Of a stretch of DNA of 64,000 nucleotides, positions 36,136-43,735 are shown piece by piece. Both the position numbers and the translations under genes were made by a program. Positions within the stretch are counted from its first letter, which is position 1; every line of letters begins with the position of its first letter. The stretch covers positions 65,859-129,858 of the forward strand of contig JBFMDN010000008.1 in NCBI GenBank assembly GCA_040753915.1, given 5' to 3'. A model generated the notes under the pieces. It saw nothing but the letters and a program-made list of their open reading frames with translations, searched no databases and was not told the DNA's origin. The DNA is from JBFMDN01 sp040753915 (GTDB taxonomy: Bacteria; Desulfobacterota; Desulfomonilia; Desulfomonilales; Desulfomonilaceae).

Positions 36136-37512
36136 TTGCAATCAGATGATGCGGCAGCTAGAATGGATGCGCCTGGGATCAATCGGTTGAGAGCTCCCTG
36201 TGATACTGGGCTGCAACATCGCGTTTCGAGGGTACATGGGTCAATGGCAAGTGCCGGTGCGTCACAGACGTGTGATGGCGAACGCTCCATTTGTTCGGCC
36301 GACCGGGACATCGAGGTCTCTGCTGTCATGCCGTGCCTCGATGAACAAGAAACAATCGGCCGGTGCATAGAAAAAGCGATTAATTGCTTCACGGTCTTGG
36401 GAATAAGAGGAGAGGTTGTGGTCGGCGACAACGGGTCCACGGACGGCTCTGTAGAAATCGCTCGATCCCTCGGCGCCCGGGTGGTGCATCAGCCGATCAG
36501 AGGATATGGGGCTGCTCTGCAGGCAGCAATCGGTGCAGCTCGCGGTCGGTATTGCATCATGGCAGATTGCGACGATTCGTACGACTGGTCGGCCATGGGC
36601 CCTTTCATAGATAAATTGCGGGAGGGCTACGACCTCGTGATGGGGACCCGTCTCAAAGGGAACATTGTGCCAGGTGCCATGCCGCCGCTCCACCAATACT
36701 TCGGCAATCCGTTCCTCTCGGGATTAATGAATCTGTTCTTTCGAACCGGTGTGAGCGACGCACACTGCGGCATGCGGGGATTCTCCAAAGAGTCCTATGC
36801 AAAGATGGATCTTCAAAGCACAGGAATGGAATTCGCGACCGAAATGGTCGTCAAGGCCAAGAATAAGAACCTGAACATCACTGAAATCCCGATCACCCTT
36901 TACAAAGACGGCAGGTCCAAGAAACCCCACCTGCGATCATTCCGTGACGGGTGGCGTCATCTCAGGCTCCTGCTCTTCTACGCCCCGGACTATCTATATA
37001 TTATCCCCGGTTTCCTCATGCTCATTCCTGGGATAATTCTGCAGGCGGCGCTCCTCCTCGGCCCGATAAGGGTCTTCGGTCACTACGTTGGAATCCATTG
37101 GCTGGCTTTGGGGTGTCTCTTAACGCTCCTGGGCTTTCAGGTCGTTTCCATGGGTGCGTTTGCCAAGGCTTTCGCCATGAACGAATCGTTCGAGATGAGA
37201 GGGCCCACCTTTACCAGATTGGTAAACTGGTTCACTCTGGAGATCGGAGTGGCGATGGGTGCACTTCTGATCTTTCTCGGGTTCTTGGCAGACCTTTCCA
37301 TTTTGGTGACGTGGTTGACCCGTGGCGGCGGGGAAATGGGCTCCGCTCATACGGTGATTGTCGCGTCCACAACCATGGCTCTGGGCTTCCAGATCGTGTT
37401 CTGCTCGTTCTTTCTCGCCATGTTCAAGCTCCAAGCCCAGAAGAACGCTGATGAGAAAAGTTTGAAAGATGCTCTAAGTATTTCGGGAAAGACGGAACCT
37501 GAGGATCCATGA
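36136..37512 (+). CDS. GT2 glycosyltransferase with C-terminal membrane domain (polyprenyl-phosphate sugar synthase-like)
   Basis: About 458 residues if the TTG at 36136 is used; ATGs at 36163 and 36244 are equally possible and the conserved domain begins only near residue 60. The GT2 fold shows SAVMPCLDEQETIGRCIE, VVGDNGSTDGS, GYGAALQAAIGAARG and MADCDDSYDW, close to dolichol-phosphate mannosyltransferase. Four C-terminal helices span about 285-445. It probably charges polyprenyl phosphate with a sugar for the upstream GT39-like enzyme. It overlaps the next gene by four bases. Confidence 0.85.
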   Translation: MQSDDAAARMDAPGINRLRAPCDTGLQHRVSRVHGSMASAGASQTCDGERSICSADRDIEVSAVMPCLDEQETIGRCIEKAINCFTVLGIRGEVVVGDNGSTDGSVEIARSLGARVVHQPIRGYGAALQAAIGAARGRYCIMADCDDSYDWSAMGPFIDKLREGYDLVMGTRLKGNIVPGAMPPLHQYFGNPFLSGLMNLFFRTGVSDAHCGMRGFSKESYAKMDLQSTGMEFATEMVVKAKNKNLNITEIPITLYKDGRSKKPHLRSFRDGWRHLRLLLFYAPDYLYIIPGFLMLIPGIILQAALLLGPIRVFGHYVGIHWLALGCLLTLLGFQVVSMGAFAKAFAMNESFEMRGPTFTRLVNWFTLEIGVAMGALLIFLGFLADLSILVTWLTRGGGEMGSAHTVIVASTTMALGFQIVFCSFFLAMFKLQAQKNADEKSLKDALSISGKTEPEDP

Positions 37513-38966
37513 AAGTCCTCGTAATCAACGAACCATATGTTAAGGGCTTCAACAGAGCCCAACGTTGGGCTGCCAGAACCCGCGGACGGGTGCTGAGAGC
37601 CCCTGATTGGCTCGCGTATGCAACCGCGGTTCTTGAAGAATCCGGGGTCGATACGAAGCTGTACGACTTCCCTGCCATGGATTGGGACAAACAGCATCTT
37701 CGACGCATAGTGAAGCAGGAAGCTCCCGATTTCGTCGTGCTCGATTCCACCACCCCCTCGATCTACTCTGACATTGAGTGCGCCAGGATATGTAAGGAAG
37801 AAAGCGGGTGTGGCATTGTCATGGTCGGACCTCACGCGTCCGCTCTCCCTCAAGATACCTTGAAGATTGCCGATGGCGCGGTTGACGTCGTATGCATCGG
37901 AGAATACGACCTCACCGTGCTCGATGTGGTGCAGAATTTCAGCCGCTTGTCCACAGTCACAGGAATTGCATTTCAGGAAAACGGTCGCACTGTTGTCACG
38001 AAGCCCAGGCCGCTCATCGACGATCTCGATGCTCTTCCGTTTCCGGCGTGGCACCATTTGGACCTCATGAAGTACTTCGACGGGGGGAAGCTTTACCCGT
38101 ATATCGATATATTCTCCGGAAGAGGGTGCCCGCACACCTGCTCCTTTTGCTTGTGGCCGCAAGTCATGCACGGGAGAAGGGTTCGTTTGAGATCGCCCGG
38201 CCGAGTAGTCGACGAAATCGAGCACGACATTCATTTGTGCCCTAGCGTGGCGACGAGAGGGGAGTTTTTTTTCGAGGACGACACATTCACTCTGATCAAG
38301 TCTAACGCTGTAGCGGTGTGCGAAGAGATTCTGAGGAGAGGGCTGAAGATCACGTTTTCCGTAAACGCGAGAACTGACACCGCGGACGAGGAGCTCTTCC
38401 GAATCCTCAAGCGCGCGGGATGCAGGGAGCTTCTCGTGGGATTTGAATCAGGCGACCCCGACATTCTTGCAGGCATTGGAAAGAGGAGCACTGTGGAGGA
38501 TTCGTACCGGTTCATGGAAATGGCGCGTAAGACGAAGCTCGATGTCCATGGATGCTTCGTGCTCGGATTGCCCGGAGAGACGGAAGAGACAATGGAAAGG
38601 ACTATCCGGTTCGCGCTCTCCCTCGGCCTCCACACCGTTCAGTTTTCTGCGGCCGTCCCTTTTCCGGGCACCATGTATTTCGAGTACTGTCGTGATCACG
38701 GTCTGCTTGTCTCCGAGAACTGGGAGGACTGGCTCAGGGAAGGCGAACAGGCTGGGGTAATCGAATACCCCGGGCTGGGCAAGGAAGCTGTGGAGCGTGC
38801 GGTCGATCGGGGATTGCGGCAATTCTACTTCCGGCCTTCCTACATGATCAAGTTCCTCTTTCAAACACGAAGCGTATCCGACCTCTACAGAAAGGTCCGG
38901 GGAGCAAAGAATTTTATAGACTACCTCTGGAGTGAGCGTCGTGGAGACGCCAGAAGCCGGGCCTGA
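37509..38966 (+). CDS. B12-binding-type radical SAM protein
   Basis: 485 residues. The N-terminal cobalamin-type domain (about 1-165) has VLVINEPYVKG, FVVLDSTTPSI and VMVGPHASALP. The radical SAM core has the cluster motif Cys207/211/214 (GRGCPHTCSFC) followed by FEDDTFTL and LVGFESGDP. It resembles the protein at 5387-7153 in layout (same spacing from cluster to RLRSPGRVVDEIE). It overlaps the GT2 gene upstream and the GT2 gene downstream. The substrate is likely a lipid or sugar, by neighbourhood only. Confidence 0.87.
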   Translation: MKVLVINEPYVKGFNRAQRWAARTRGRVLRAPDWLAYATAVLEESGVDTKLYDFPAMDWDKQHLRRIVKQEAPDFVVLDSTTPSIYSDIECARICKEESGCGIVMVGPHASALPQDTLKIADGAVDVVCIGEYDLTVLDVVQNFSRLSTVTGIAFQENGRTVVTKPRPLIDDLDALPFPAWHHLDLMKYFDGGKLYPYIDIFSGRGCPHTCSFCLWPQVMHGRRVRLRSPGRVVDEIEHDIHLCPSVATRGEFFFEDDTFTLIKSNAVAVCEEILRRGLKITFSVNARTDTADEELFRILKRAGCRELLVGFESGDPDILAGIGKRSTVEDSYRFMEMARKTKLDVHGCFVLGLPGETEETMERTIRFALSLGLHTVQFSAAVPFPGTMYFEYCRDHGLLVSENWEDWLREGEQAGVIEYPGLGKEAVERAVDRGLRQFYFRPSYMIKFLFQTRSVSDLYRKVRGAKNFIDYLWSERRGDARSRA

Positions 38967-39909
38967 AATTTCGATCGTCATTCCGGTGCACAACAGCAGT
39001 GGCACCATTGCAAAGTGCCTTGACTCACTGATTCGGCTGACTCACCCCAGCTTTGAGGTGATCATAGTGGATGACGGTTCCACCGACACGACCCTCGAAA
39101 TCTGCCACTCATATCCCACTGTAAAAGTCATTCCCGTGCCCAAGGGTGGTCCTTCACGGGCAAGGAACATCGGTATAGCACAATCACGGGGTCAATTTGT
39201 CGCGTTTACCGATGGAGATTGCGTTGTGGATAGGCACTGGCTTGACGAGCTCAGAAAGGGGTTCCTCGCCCCGAACGTCGCAGGGGTCGGCGGAGATCAG
39301 GTCAGCCCTCAAGACGACACAGATACCGGGAAGCTCATTCAGGCATTTCTCAAGACCATCGGATTCGTGGCAGACTATGTGAAAAGCGGCGCATCATTGA
39401 GGCCGACCGCCCACAACCCTTCCTGCAACAGCATGTACCGCAAGGAGGTGCTCACGGAGTGCGGTGCATTCAATGAGGAGCTCTGGCCGGGCGAGGACGT
39501 GGAGCTTGATTTCAAGATCAGTCGCCTCGGGTACACCCTCATGTACAATCCGGCAGCAAGAGTCGCCCATTATAGGCCTTCCTCATACGCCAAGCTTGCG
39601 CGCATGTTCAAGAGATATGGGGCAGGCCAGGGGTATCTTGCAAGGAAGTACGGCATGTTTCGGCCAATCCACTGGGTACCGCTTCTTATAGTGCTCGCGT
39701 CACTCGTGCTAGCTCTGTTATCCTGGTGGAGTCCCTGGGTTTTGCTCTCGCTTCTCGCCCTCCCGCTCGGATCCTTCCTCTGGTTCACCAGCGTCACCCG
39801 ATCCTGGTCCACTGGGCTGCGGTTCGTATGGATGCTCGCGATCGTCCTGTTCTCCTGGGATATTGGTTTTGTTGCCGCGTATTTCAATGGCACGCGCGAT
39901 CGTGCGTGA
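38941..39909 (+). CDS. GT2 glycosyltransferase with C-terminal membrane segments
   Basis: 322 residues from the GTG at 38941, eight bases after GGAG; a GTG at 38932 is also in frame. The GT2 core reads EISIVIPVHNSSGTIAKCLD, VIIVDDGSTD, GPSRARNIGIAQSRG and FTDGDC, then ELWPGEDVELDFKISRLGY. Two to three hydrophobic segments end the protein (about 245-310). It overlaps the radical SAM gene and closes the cluster. Confidence 0.85.
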   Translation: METPEAGPEISIVIPVHNSSGTIAKCLDSLIRLTHPSFEVIIVDDGSTDTTLEICHSYPTVKVIPVPKGGPSRARNIGIAQSRGQFVAFTDGDCVVDRHWLDELRKGFLAPNVAGVGGDQVSPQDDTDTGKLIQAFLKTIGFVADYVKSGASLRPTAHNPSCNSMYRKEVLTECGAFNEELWPGEDVELDFKISRLGYTLMYNPAARVAHYRPSSYAKLARMFKRYGAGQGYLARKYGMFRPIHWVPLLIVLASLVLALLSWWSPWVLLSLLALPLGSFLWFTSVTRSWSTGLRFVWMLAIVLFSWDIGFVAAYFNGTRDRA

Positions 39910-40398
39910 CCCGGCTCACCACCACTTCATTGGGGTGGAGAGCGTGGGGCGAATTGACCTTTGCGGTAGATGCAGGGGCGCGTTCAGGACAAGAATCACC
40001 GGCGAGACGCCCGCGCTACCGAGGGCGTGGCACCTTCTGATCCAACATCAATTCAATTGGCAAAATTTCGTCCGCCTCCCATGTGTCGAGGACATCTATG
40101 GGACGATCGCGGACCGGTGGGATGGGTGTCCCACCAGTCATTGTTGAACAGGAGAAGTGACATTGTTATTGGCAGGCGCTTTAACTCTCGGAGGATTCTT
40201 CCTGACCTTGGGTCCCTCGTGCAAGCGGAACCGCGGAACACGTCGTATCTCCTGGGCTCTTCCAGGGTAATTTTTCCGAGCGGGTCTTGACATTCGAAAA
40301 CGGATGTTGATCTGAAGTTCGAGTTAACCAAATCGGTAATCACCGGGGTCGTCAAACCCGAGTGATAAGCTCATGACCGTGTAGGGAGGAAGTTTGCT
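39910..40398. other. Non-coding region upstream of the hsp20 genes, with M4 repeat
   Basis: 489 bases without a supported gene. It contains an M4 palindrome at 39989-40020 and a lone TTGACA at 40287-40292 with no good -10. I saw no CIRCE element and no good heat-shock sigma site. The first hsp20 gene has GGGAGGAAG upstream of its ATG. Confidence 0.5.
39989..40020 (+). repeat. M4 palindromic repeat
   Basis: Reads ACAAGAATCACCGGCGAGACG then CCCGCGCTACC, a one-or-two-mismatch version of the copies at 52012-52044 and 55160-55190. The core CCGGCGAGACGCCGG is an imperfect hairpin. Confidence 0.65.
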
Positions 40399-40872
40399 AT
40401 GCGCAGCTTGATTCCTTGGACGAGAAAGGAGACCGAGCCCATCTCGGAGACAGTGCTGTCCGACTTACGTCGGGAATTCGACACGCTCTTCGATCGCTTT
40501 TTCGAGCCGCAATGGCCCGATTGGGGGCGCGCCGAGGGTCGGCGTTTCGTTCCCGCATTTGACGTGTCGGAAACCGATGAGGAGCTCCTCGTGAAGGGTG
40601 ACATACCCGGCGTCGCTCCCAACGACGTCAATGTGAGCGTGGCAGGCAACGTGCTCACCGTGCGAGGGGAAAGGAAGGAAGAGCGAGAAGAGAAGACCGA
40701 GAGCGTTCACAGAATCGAGCGATCTTTCGGATCCTTTTCCCGGTCGTTCACGCTTCCGACTCACGTTGACGTGGACAACATTAAGGCGACCTACAAGAAC
40801 GGAACACTGGAGCTGAGATTACCGAAGGCGGAGCGCAGCAAGAGGAAGACCATCAAGGTCGACGTCGCGTGA
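40399..40872 (+). CDS. Small heat-shock protein Hsp20, copy 1
   Basis: 157 residues: a variable N-terminus, an alpha-crystallin domain about 45-145 (FVPAFDVSETDEELLVKGDIPGV, NVLTVRGERKEERE, FGSFSRSFTLP), and the tail TIKV in place of the usual I-x-I. It is an ATP-independent holdase. It is first in a row of three, with 76 to 94 bases to the next. Its C-terminal beta-strand region has GTLELRLPKAE. Confidence 0.94.
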   Translation: MRSLIPWTRKETEPISETVLSDLRREFDTLFDRFFEPQWPDWGRAEGRRFVPAFDVSETDEELLVKGDIPGVAPNDVNVSVAGNVLTVRGERKEEREEKTESVHRIERSFGSFSRSFTLPTHVDVDNIKATYKNGTLELRLPKAERSKRKTIKVDVA

Positions 40873-40898
40873 TGGTGTGAAAGCGTCGGGGAAAAACA

Positions 40899-40920
40899 CT
40901 GCCGGATGAACCTCCGGCAG
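40899..40920. terminator. Hairpin between hsp20 copies 1 and 2
   Basis: Perfect 8-base stem CTGCCGGA / TCCGGCAG with a 6-base loop, 27 bases after the first hsp20 stop. No T-run follows, so it may be a processing or attenuation hairpin within the operon. Confidence 0.4.
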
Positions 40921-40966
40921 CCCCGTCAAAGCTCAACAGTTAGATCCGATGCAAAGGAGGAAAACG

Positions 40967-41428
40967 ATGGCTATCTGGGGTACCGTACGAGATCCGCTAT
41001 GGAGCGACTTTACACGTCTGCGCCGGGAAATGGACAACCTTTTCACCGCCTTGACAGGAGGGGCGCGCAGATTAGGAGAGCCTCTGTGGAGAGAGGTGCG
41101 CCTCTTTCCGCTGCTCAACGTAACGCGACTGGATGAAGAATATCTCGTCACCGCTGAGCTGCCAGGTGTCAAGACCGAGGACTTGGAAATTAAGGTGGAG
41201 GGTGACACGCTTTCTTTAAAGGGAGAGCGTAAGCCTCGCGAGACAGGAGAGGGAATTAGCTATCACAGGCGAGAGCGCAGCGGCGGAATGTTTCAGCGAA
41301 GCCTGGCCCTGCCCAACCGGATCGACGCTGACAACGTGAAGGCCAGTTACAAGAATGGGGTGCTCAAAATCAGGCTTCCCATAGAAAAGGCTGAGCTCCC
41401 GAAGCAGATTGCTGTTGCCACAGAATAG
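40967..41428 (+). CDS. Small heat-shock protein Hsp20, copy 2
   Basis: 153 residues from the ATG at 40967, which has AAAGGAGG upstream; an earlier ATG at 40949 overlaps that site. The alpha-crystallin domain is about 40-140 (YLVTAELPGVKTEDLEIKVE, TLSLKGERKPRE, FQRSLALPNRID) with the tail QIAV. It differs clearly from copy 1, so the duplication is old. Confidence 0.94.
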   Translation: MAIWGTVRDPLWSDFTRLRREMDNLFTALTGGARRLGEPLWREVRLFPLLNVTRLDEEYLVTAELPGVKTEDLEIKVEGDTLSLKGERKPRETGEGISYHRRERSGGMFQRSLALPNRIDADNVKASYKNGVLKIRLPIEKAELPKQIAVATE

Positions 41429-41452
41429 GGAAGGCGAAGGAGGAAAATCACC

Positions 41453-41851
41453 ATGGCCGATCAGGAAATTCAGGTTGCCGAAAAGAAAGAGGTTGAGCCT
41501 GCGAAAGGCGAGTTTACTCGCGAGGGAGTGTACTTCACGCCTGCTGTGGACATTTACGAAACAGACAAGGAGTTGGTTCTCCTGGTGGACATGCCTGGCG
41601 TAAACAGCAATAACGTGGAAATTGAGCTCAAGGAAAACATACTTTCCATAGAGGGAAAACTGGTAGACGAGCTTCCCTCGGGAGAAGCCCTCCTGACCGA
41701 ATACCGGACAGGCAATTATTTCCGCACGTTCCGGATTACCGACATTGTAGACCAAAGCAGAATTTCAGCAACAATGTCCGATGGGGTTCTGCAACTGAAG
41801 CTGCCCAAAGCGGAAAAGGCGGTGCCGAGAAAAATTCCTATCGCCACGTGA
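41453..41851 (+). CDS. Small heat-shock protein Hsp20, copy 3
   Basis: 132 residues; GAAGGAGG precedes the ATG. The crystallin domain is about 25-125 (VYFTPAVDIYETDKELVLLV, NILSIEGKLVDELP, YFRTFRITDIVD) and ends with KIPIAT, a complete I-x-I motif (KIPI). A short N-terminal arm distinguishes it from the other two. A terminator hairpin follows. Confidence 0.93.
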   Translation: MADQEIQVAEKKEVEPAKGEFTREGVYFTPAVDIYETDKELVLLVDMPGVNSNNVEIELKENILSIEGKLVDELPSGEALLTEYRTGNYFRTFRITDIVDQSRISATMSDGVLQLKLPKAEKAVPRKIPIAT

Positions 41852-41868
41852 GTGGACGATCTTCGAAG

Positions 41869-41897
41869 GATGGAAGAGCCCTACCAGCTCTTCCATC
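41869..41897 (+). terminator. Terminator-like hairpin after the hsp20 genes
   Basis: Perfect 11-base stem GATGGAAGAGC / GCTCTTCCATC with a 7-base loop, starting 18 bases after the last hsp20 stop, followed by TTGG. A weak U-tract makes it a probable rather than certain terminator. Confidence 0.6.
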
Positions 41898-41915
41898 TTG
41901 GTTGAGACAGTCCCC

Positions 41916-42027
41916 TGGGTAATTTTCACCCGCGAACAAGTTTGCCGGTAAAAAATCACCCGCGCCAATATGGTGCTTTCAAAGCGATTCGGCCAAAACT
42001 GGTATTTGTGGGTCAATTTCACCCACA
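41916..42027. repeat. IS21-like terminal repeat remnant
   Basis: Three related motifs: GGGTAATTTTCACCCGC (41917-41933), CGGTAAAAAATCACCCGC (41946-41963) and GGGTCAATTTCACCCACA (42010-42027). Repeated copies of a GGGTCAATTTTCACCC-type motif are characteristic of IS21-family ends. No transposase frame survives near them. Confidence 0.4.
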
Positions 42028-42413
42028 TTTTCGGAGGAGCCACAGCATGGCGTTGTCTCGCGTTTGGCTCCTTTCCTCCACTGCCCCTCTCTTTGTCGCT
42101 GATTCCACGCATTCAATCTTGAGCGGGAAATGAGACATTTCTGGTCTAATTCATTGACGATTTCGGTTCGTCCGCCGCGAGCAAGTGGATGCATGCCTCT
42201 GATTTTGGTGCTTTTCATCAGCCTCCGCTTTTTCTGGCATATAGATTGCAAATCCTGAGGCTGCCAAGGGAAAGCGAATTCTATGCCGTGACGCTGAAAT
42301 TAAGTCACGGTAACGGGAGTCATGATTCAGGCGAAGGATTGTCTCGCCTAATAGTAGATCGACAATTGGTCAAAAGTTTTTCTTGCAGGCAACCGCTTAG
42401 ACAGGGGGGGAGG
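42028..42413. other. Non-coding region between hsp20 and hdrD-like genes
   Basis: About 390 bases, with no supported gene or RNA found. Short frames here show no ribosome site or family resemblance. Confidence 0.45.
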
Positions 42414-42446
42414 CGGGCACAGTTCGCTGTGCCCGTCTTCTTATTT
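42414..42446 (+). terminator. Intrinsic-terminator-like hairpin
   Basis: Perfect 9-base stem CGGGCACAG / CTGTGCCCG with a TTCG tetraloop (42414-42435), then TCTTCTTATTT on the plus strand. It sits in the gap between convergent genes (hsp20 and hdrD-like) and could stop plus-strand read-through. Confidence 0.55.
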
Positions 42447-42466
42447 CGAACCCAGGAAATCCTGGC

Positions 42467-43627
42467 TTAGAGTTTTTCCGCTACCAGCTCTGAAAGATCC
42501 ATGACGCGGAGGTCTTCACCCTTGCCCATGACGTTGCACGAGTCCTCGAGCATGGTGATGCAGTACGGGCACGCGGTCACGAGCGTCTTTGCACCGGCAT
42601 CCAGGGCCTCGGTGATCCGGAGCTCCGCAAAGCGTTGGCCGGCCGGGGTTTCCATCCAGACCCTTCCTCCGCCGCCTCCACAGCAAAGGCTATTCTTCTG
42701 GTTTCGGGAAAGCTCCCTCACTTCCGATCCTGGGAGAGCCGCCATGAGGCTTCTCGGCGCGTCGTACACAAGGCTGTGCCTGCCCAGGTAACAGGGGTCG
42801 TGCATGGCCACGGGGCCCACGGCTTCACCCGAGAAGCTCAACTTCCCTTCCGCAGCGGCGCTGGACAGAACCTCCGTGTAGTGGAGCACCTCGTACTCTC
42901 CACCGAGCTCAGGATATTCATTCTTGAAGGTGTAAAGGCAATGGGGTGACGTCACGATGATCTTCTTCACTCCTTTGGAATTGAAGAGATCCACGTTGGA
43001 CTGGGCCAGTTTCTGGAATAGCTGCTCGTCGCCTATCTTGCGGATCGATTCTCCGCAACAGCTTTCCTCGTTTCCGATAACCCCGAAGCTCACGCCTGCA
43101 GCCCGCAGGGCCTTAACAACGGAACGGGCTATCTTCTGGCTGCGCACGTCGTAGCAGGAGGTGCAGCATACGAACAGAAAGTACTCCGTGTCCGCGGAGA
43201 AGGTCGGAACGTCCACATCCTTCATCCACTGGTTGCGCTTGTCGCGCTCTCCAGACCATGGATTGCCCTGAGAATGCAGGCTTCCCGCTATAGGTTTGAG
43301 GCTGGGCGGAATGGTACCAACCTCGGCAAGCATGCTGCGCATGCCTCTCACGTTCGCAATAATGTCCACACCACGAGGGCATCTGTCCGCGCAAGCCTTG
43401 CACGTGGTGCAGGCAAAGAGACAATTTTCGGACTCAAACCCTTCCAGTCCCAGTTGACCCAGACGCTGTACGAGCCTGACGTTGAACTGCTCCGAGGCTT
43501 CACCCGGCACAAGGCGCCACGGACACGTGCCGGTGCACAGTCCGCATTGCATACACCAATAGAGGCTCTCAGCGCCGGAATACACGATCGCGTCGCTGAC
43601 TTCGAGAAAAGGTATTCTAGTTTCCAT
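42467..43627 (-). CDS. HdrD-like (HdrC-HdrB fused) iron-sulfur protein
   Basis: 386 residues. Two ferredoxin motifs: Cys25/28/31/35 and Cys73/76/79/83 (HdrC-like part). Two cysteine-rich domains follow (HdrB-like): the first is VCCTSCYD ... ESCCGES ... SPHCLYT, which has only one Cys where CxxC is usual; the second is HDPCYLG ... LCCGGGGGRVWME ... CPYC, which is canonical and could bind a non-cubane cluster. No membrane segment. It is the last gene of a qmoA-qmoB-hdrD-type cluster, in the place normally taken by qmoC. It would pass electrons to or from a disulfide, flavoprotein or quinone partner. Confidence 0.88.
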   Translation of the reverse strand: METRIPFLEVSDAIVYSGAESLYWCMQCGLCTGTCPWRLVPGEASEQFNVRLVQRLGQLGLEGFESENCLFACTTCKACADRCPRGVDIIANVRGMRSMLAEVGTIPPSLKPIAGSLHSQGNPWSGERDKRNQWMKDVDVPTFSADTEYFLFVCCTSCYDVRSQKIARSVVKALRAAGVSFGVIGNEESCCGESIRKIGDEQLFQKLAQSNVDLFNSKGVKKIIVTSPHCLYTFKNEYPELGGEYEVLHYTEVLSSAAAEGKLSFSGEAVGPVAMHDPCYLGRHSLVYDAPRSLMAALPGSEVRELSRNQKNSLCCGGGGGRVWMETPAGQRFAELRITEALDAGAKTLVTACPYCITMLEDSCNVMGKGEDLRVMDLSELVAEKL

Positions 43628-43735
43628 GCCGTTTCCTTGTAAAATTCAGGAAGGCCGCATCAATCCTTGCTTCCGCGACCTCCCTTCGTAGAGTTTTCCG
43701 AGAGGTTTTCTCCCGAGCTTCTCCAGTCTCCAACC

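Noticed and set aside
41979..42251. A 90-codon frame on the minus strand in the hsp20/hdrD gap
   Set aside because: No ribosome site, no family resemblance, and it crosses IS21-like repeat motifs; treated as chance.
42467..43627. HdrD-like gene as a GlcF homologue
   Set aside because: The CCG domain pattern (SPHCLYT, CCGGGGGRVWME) and the neighbouring QmoA and QmoB genes fit the Hdr type better than a 2-hydroxyacid oxidase subunit.
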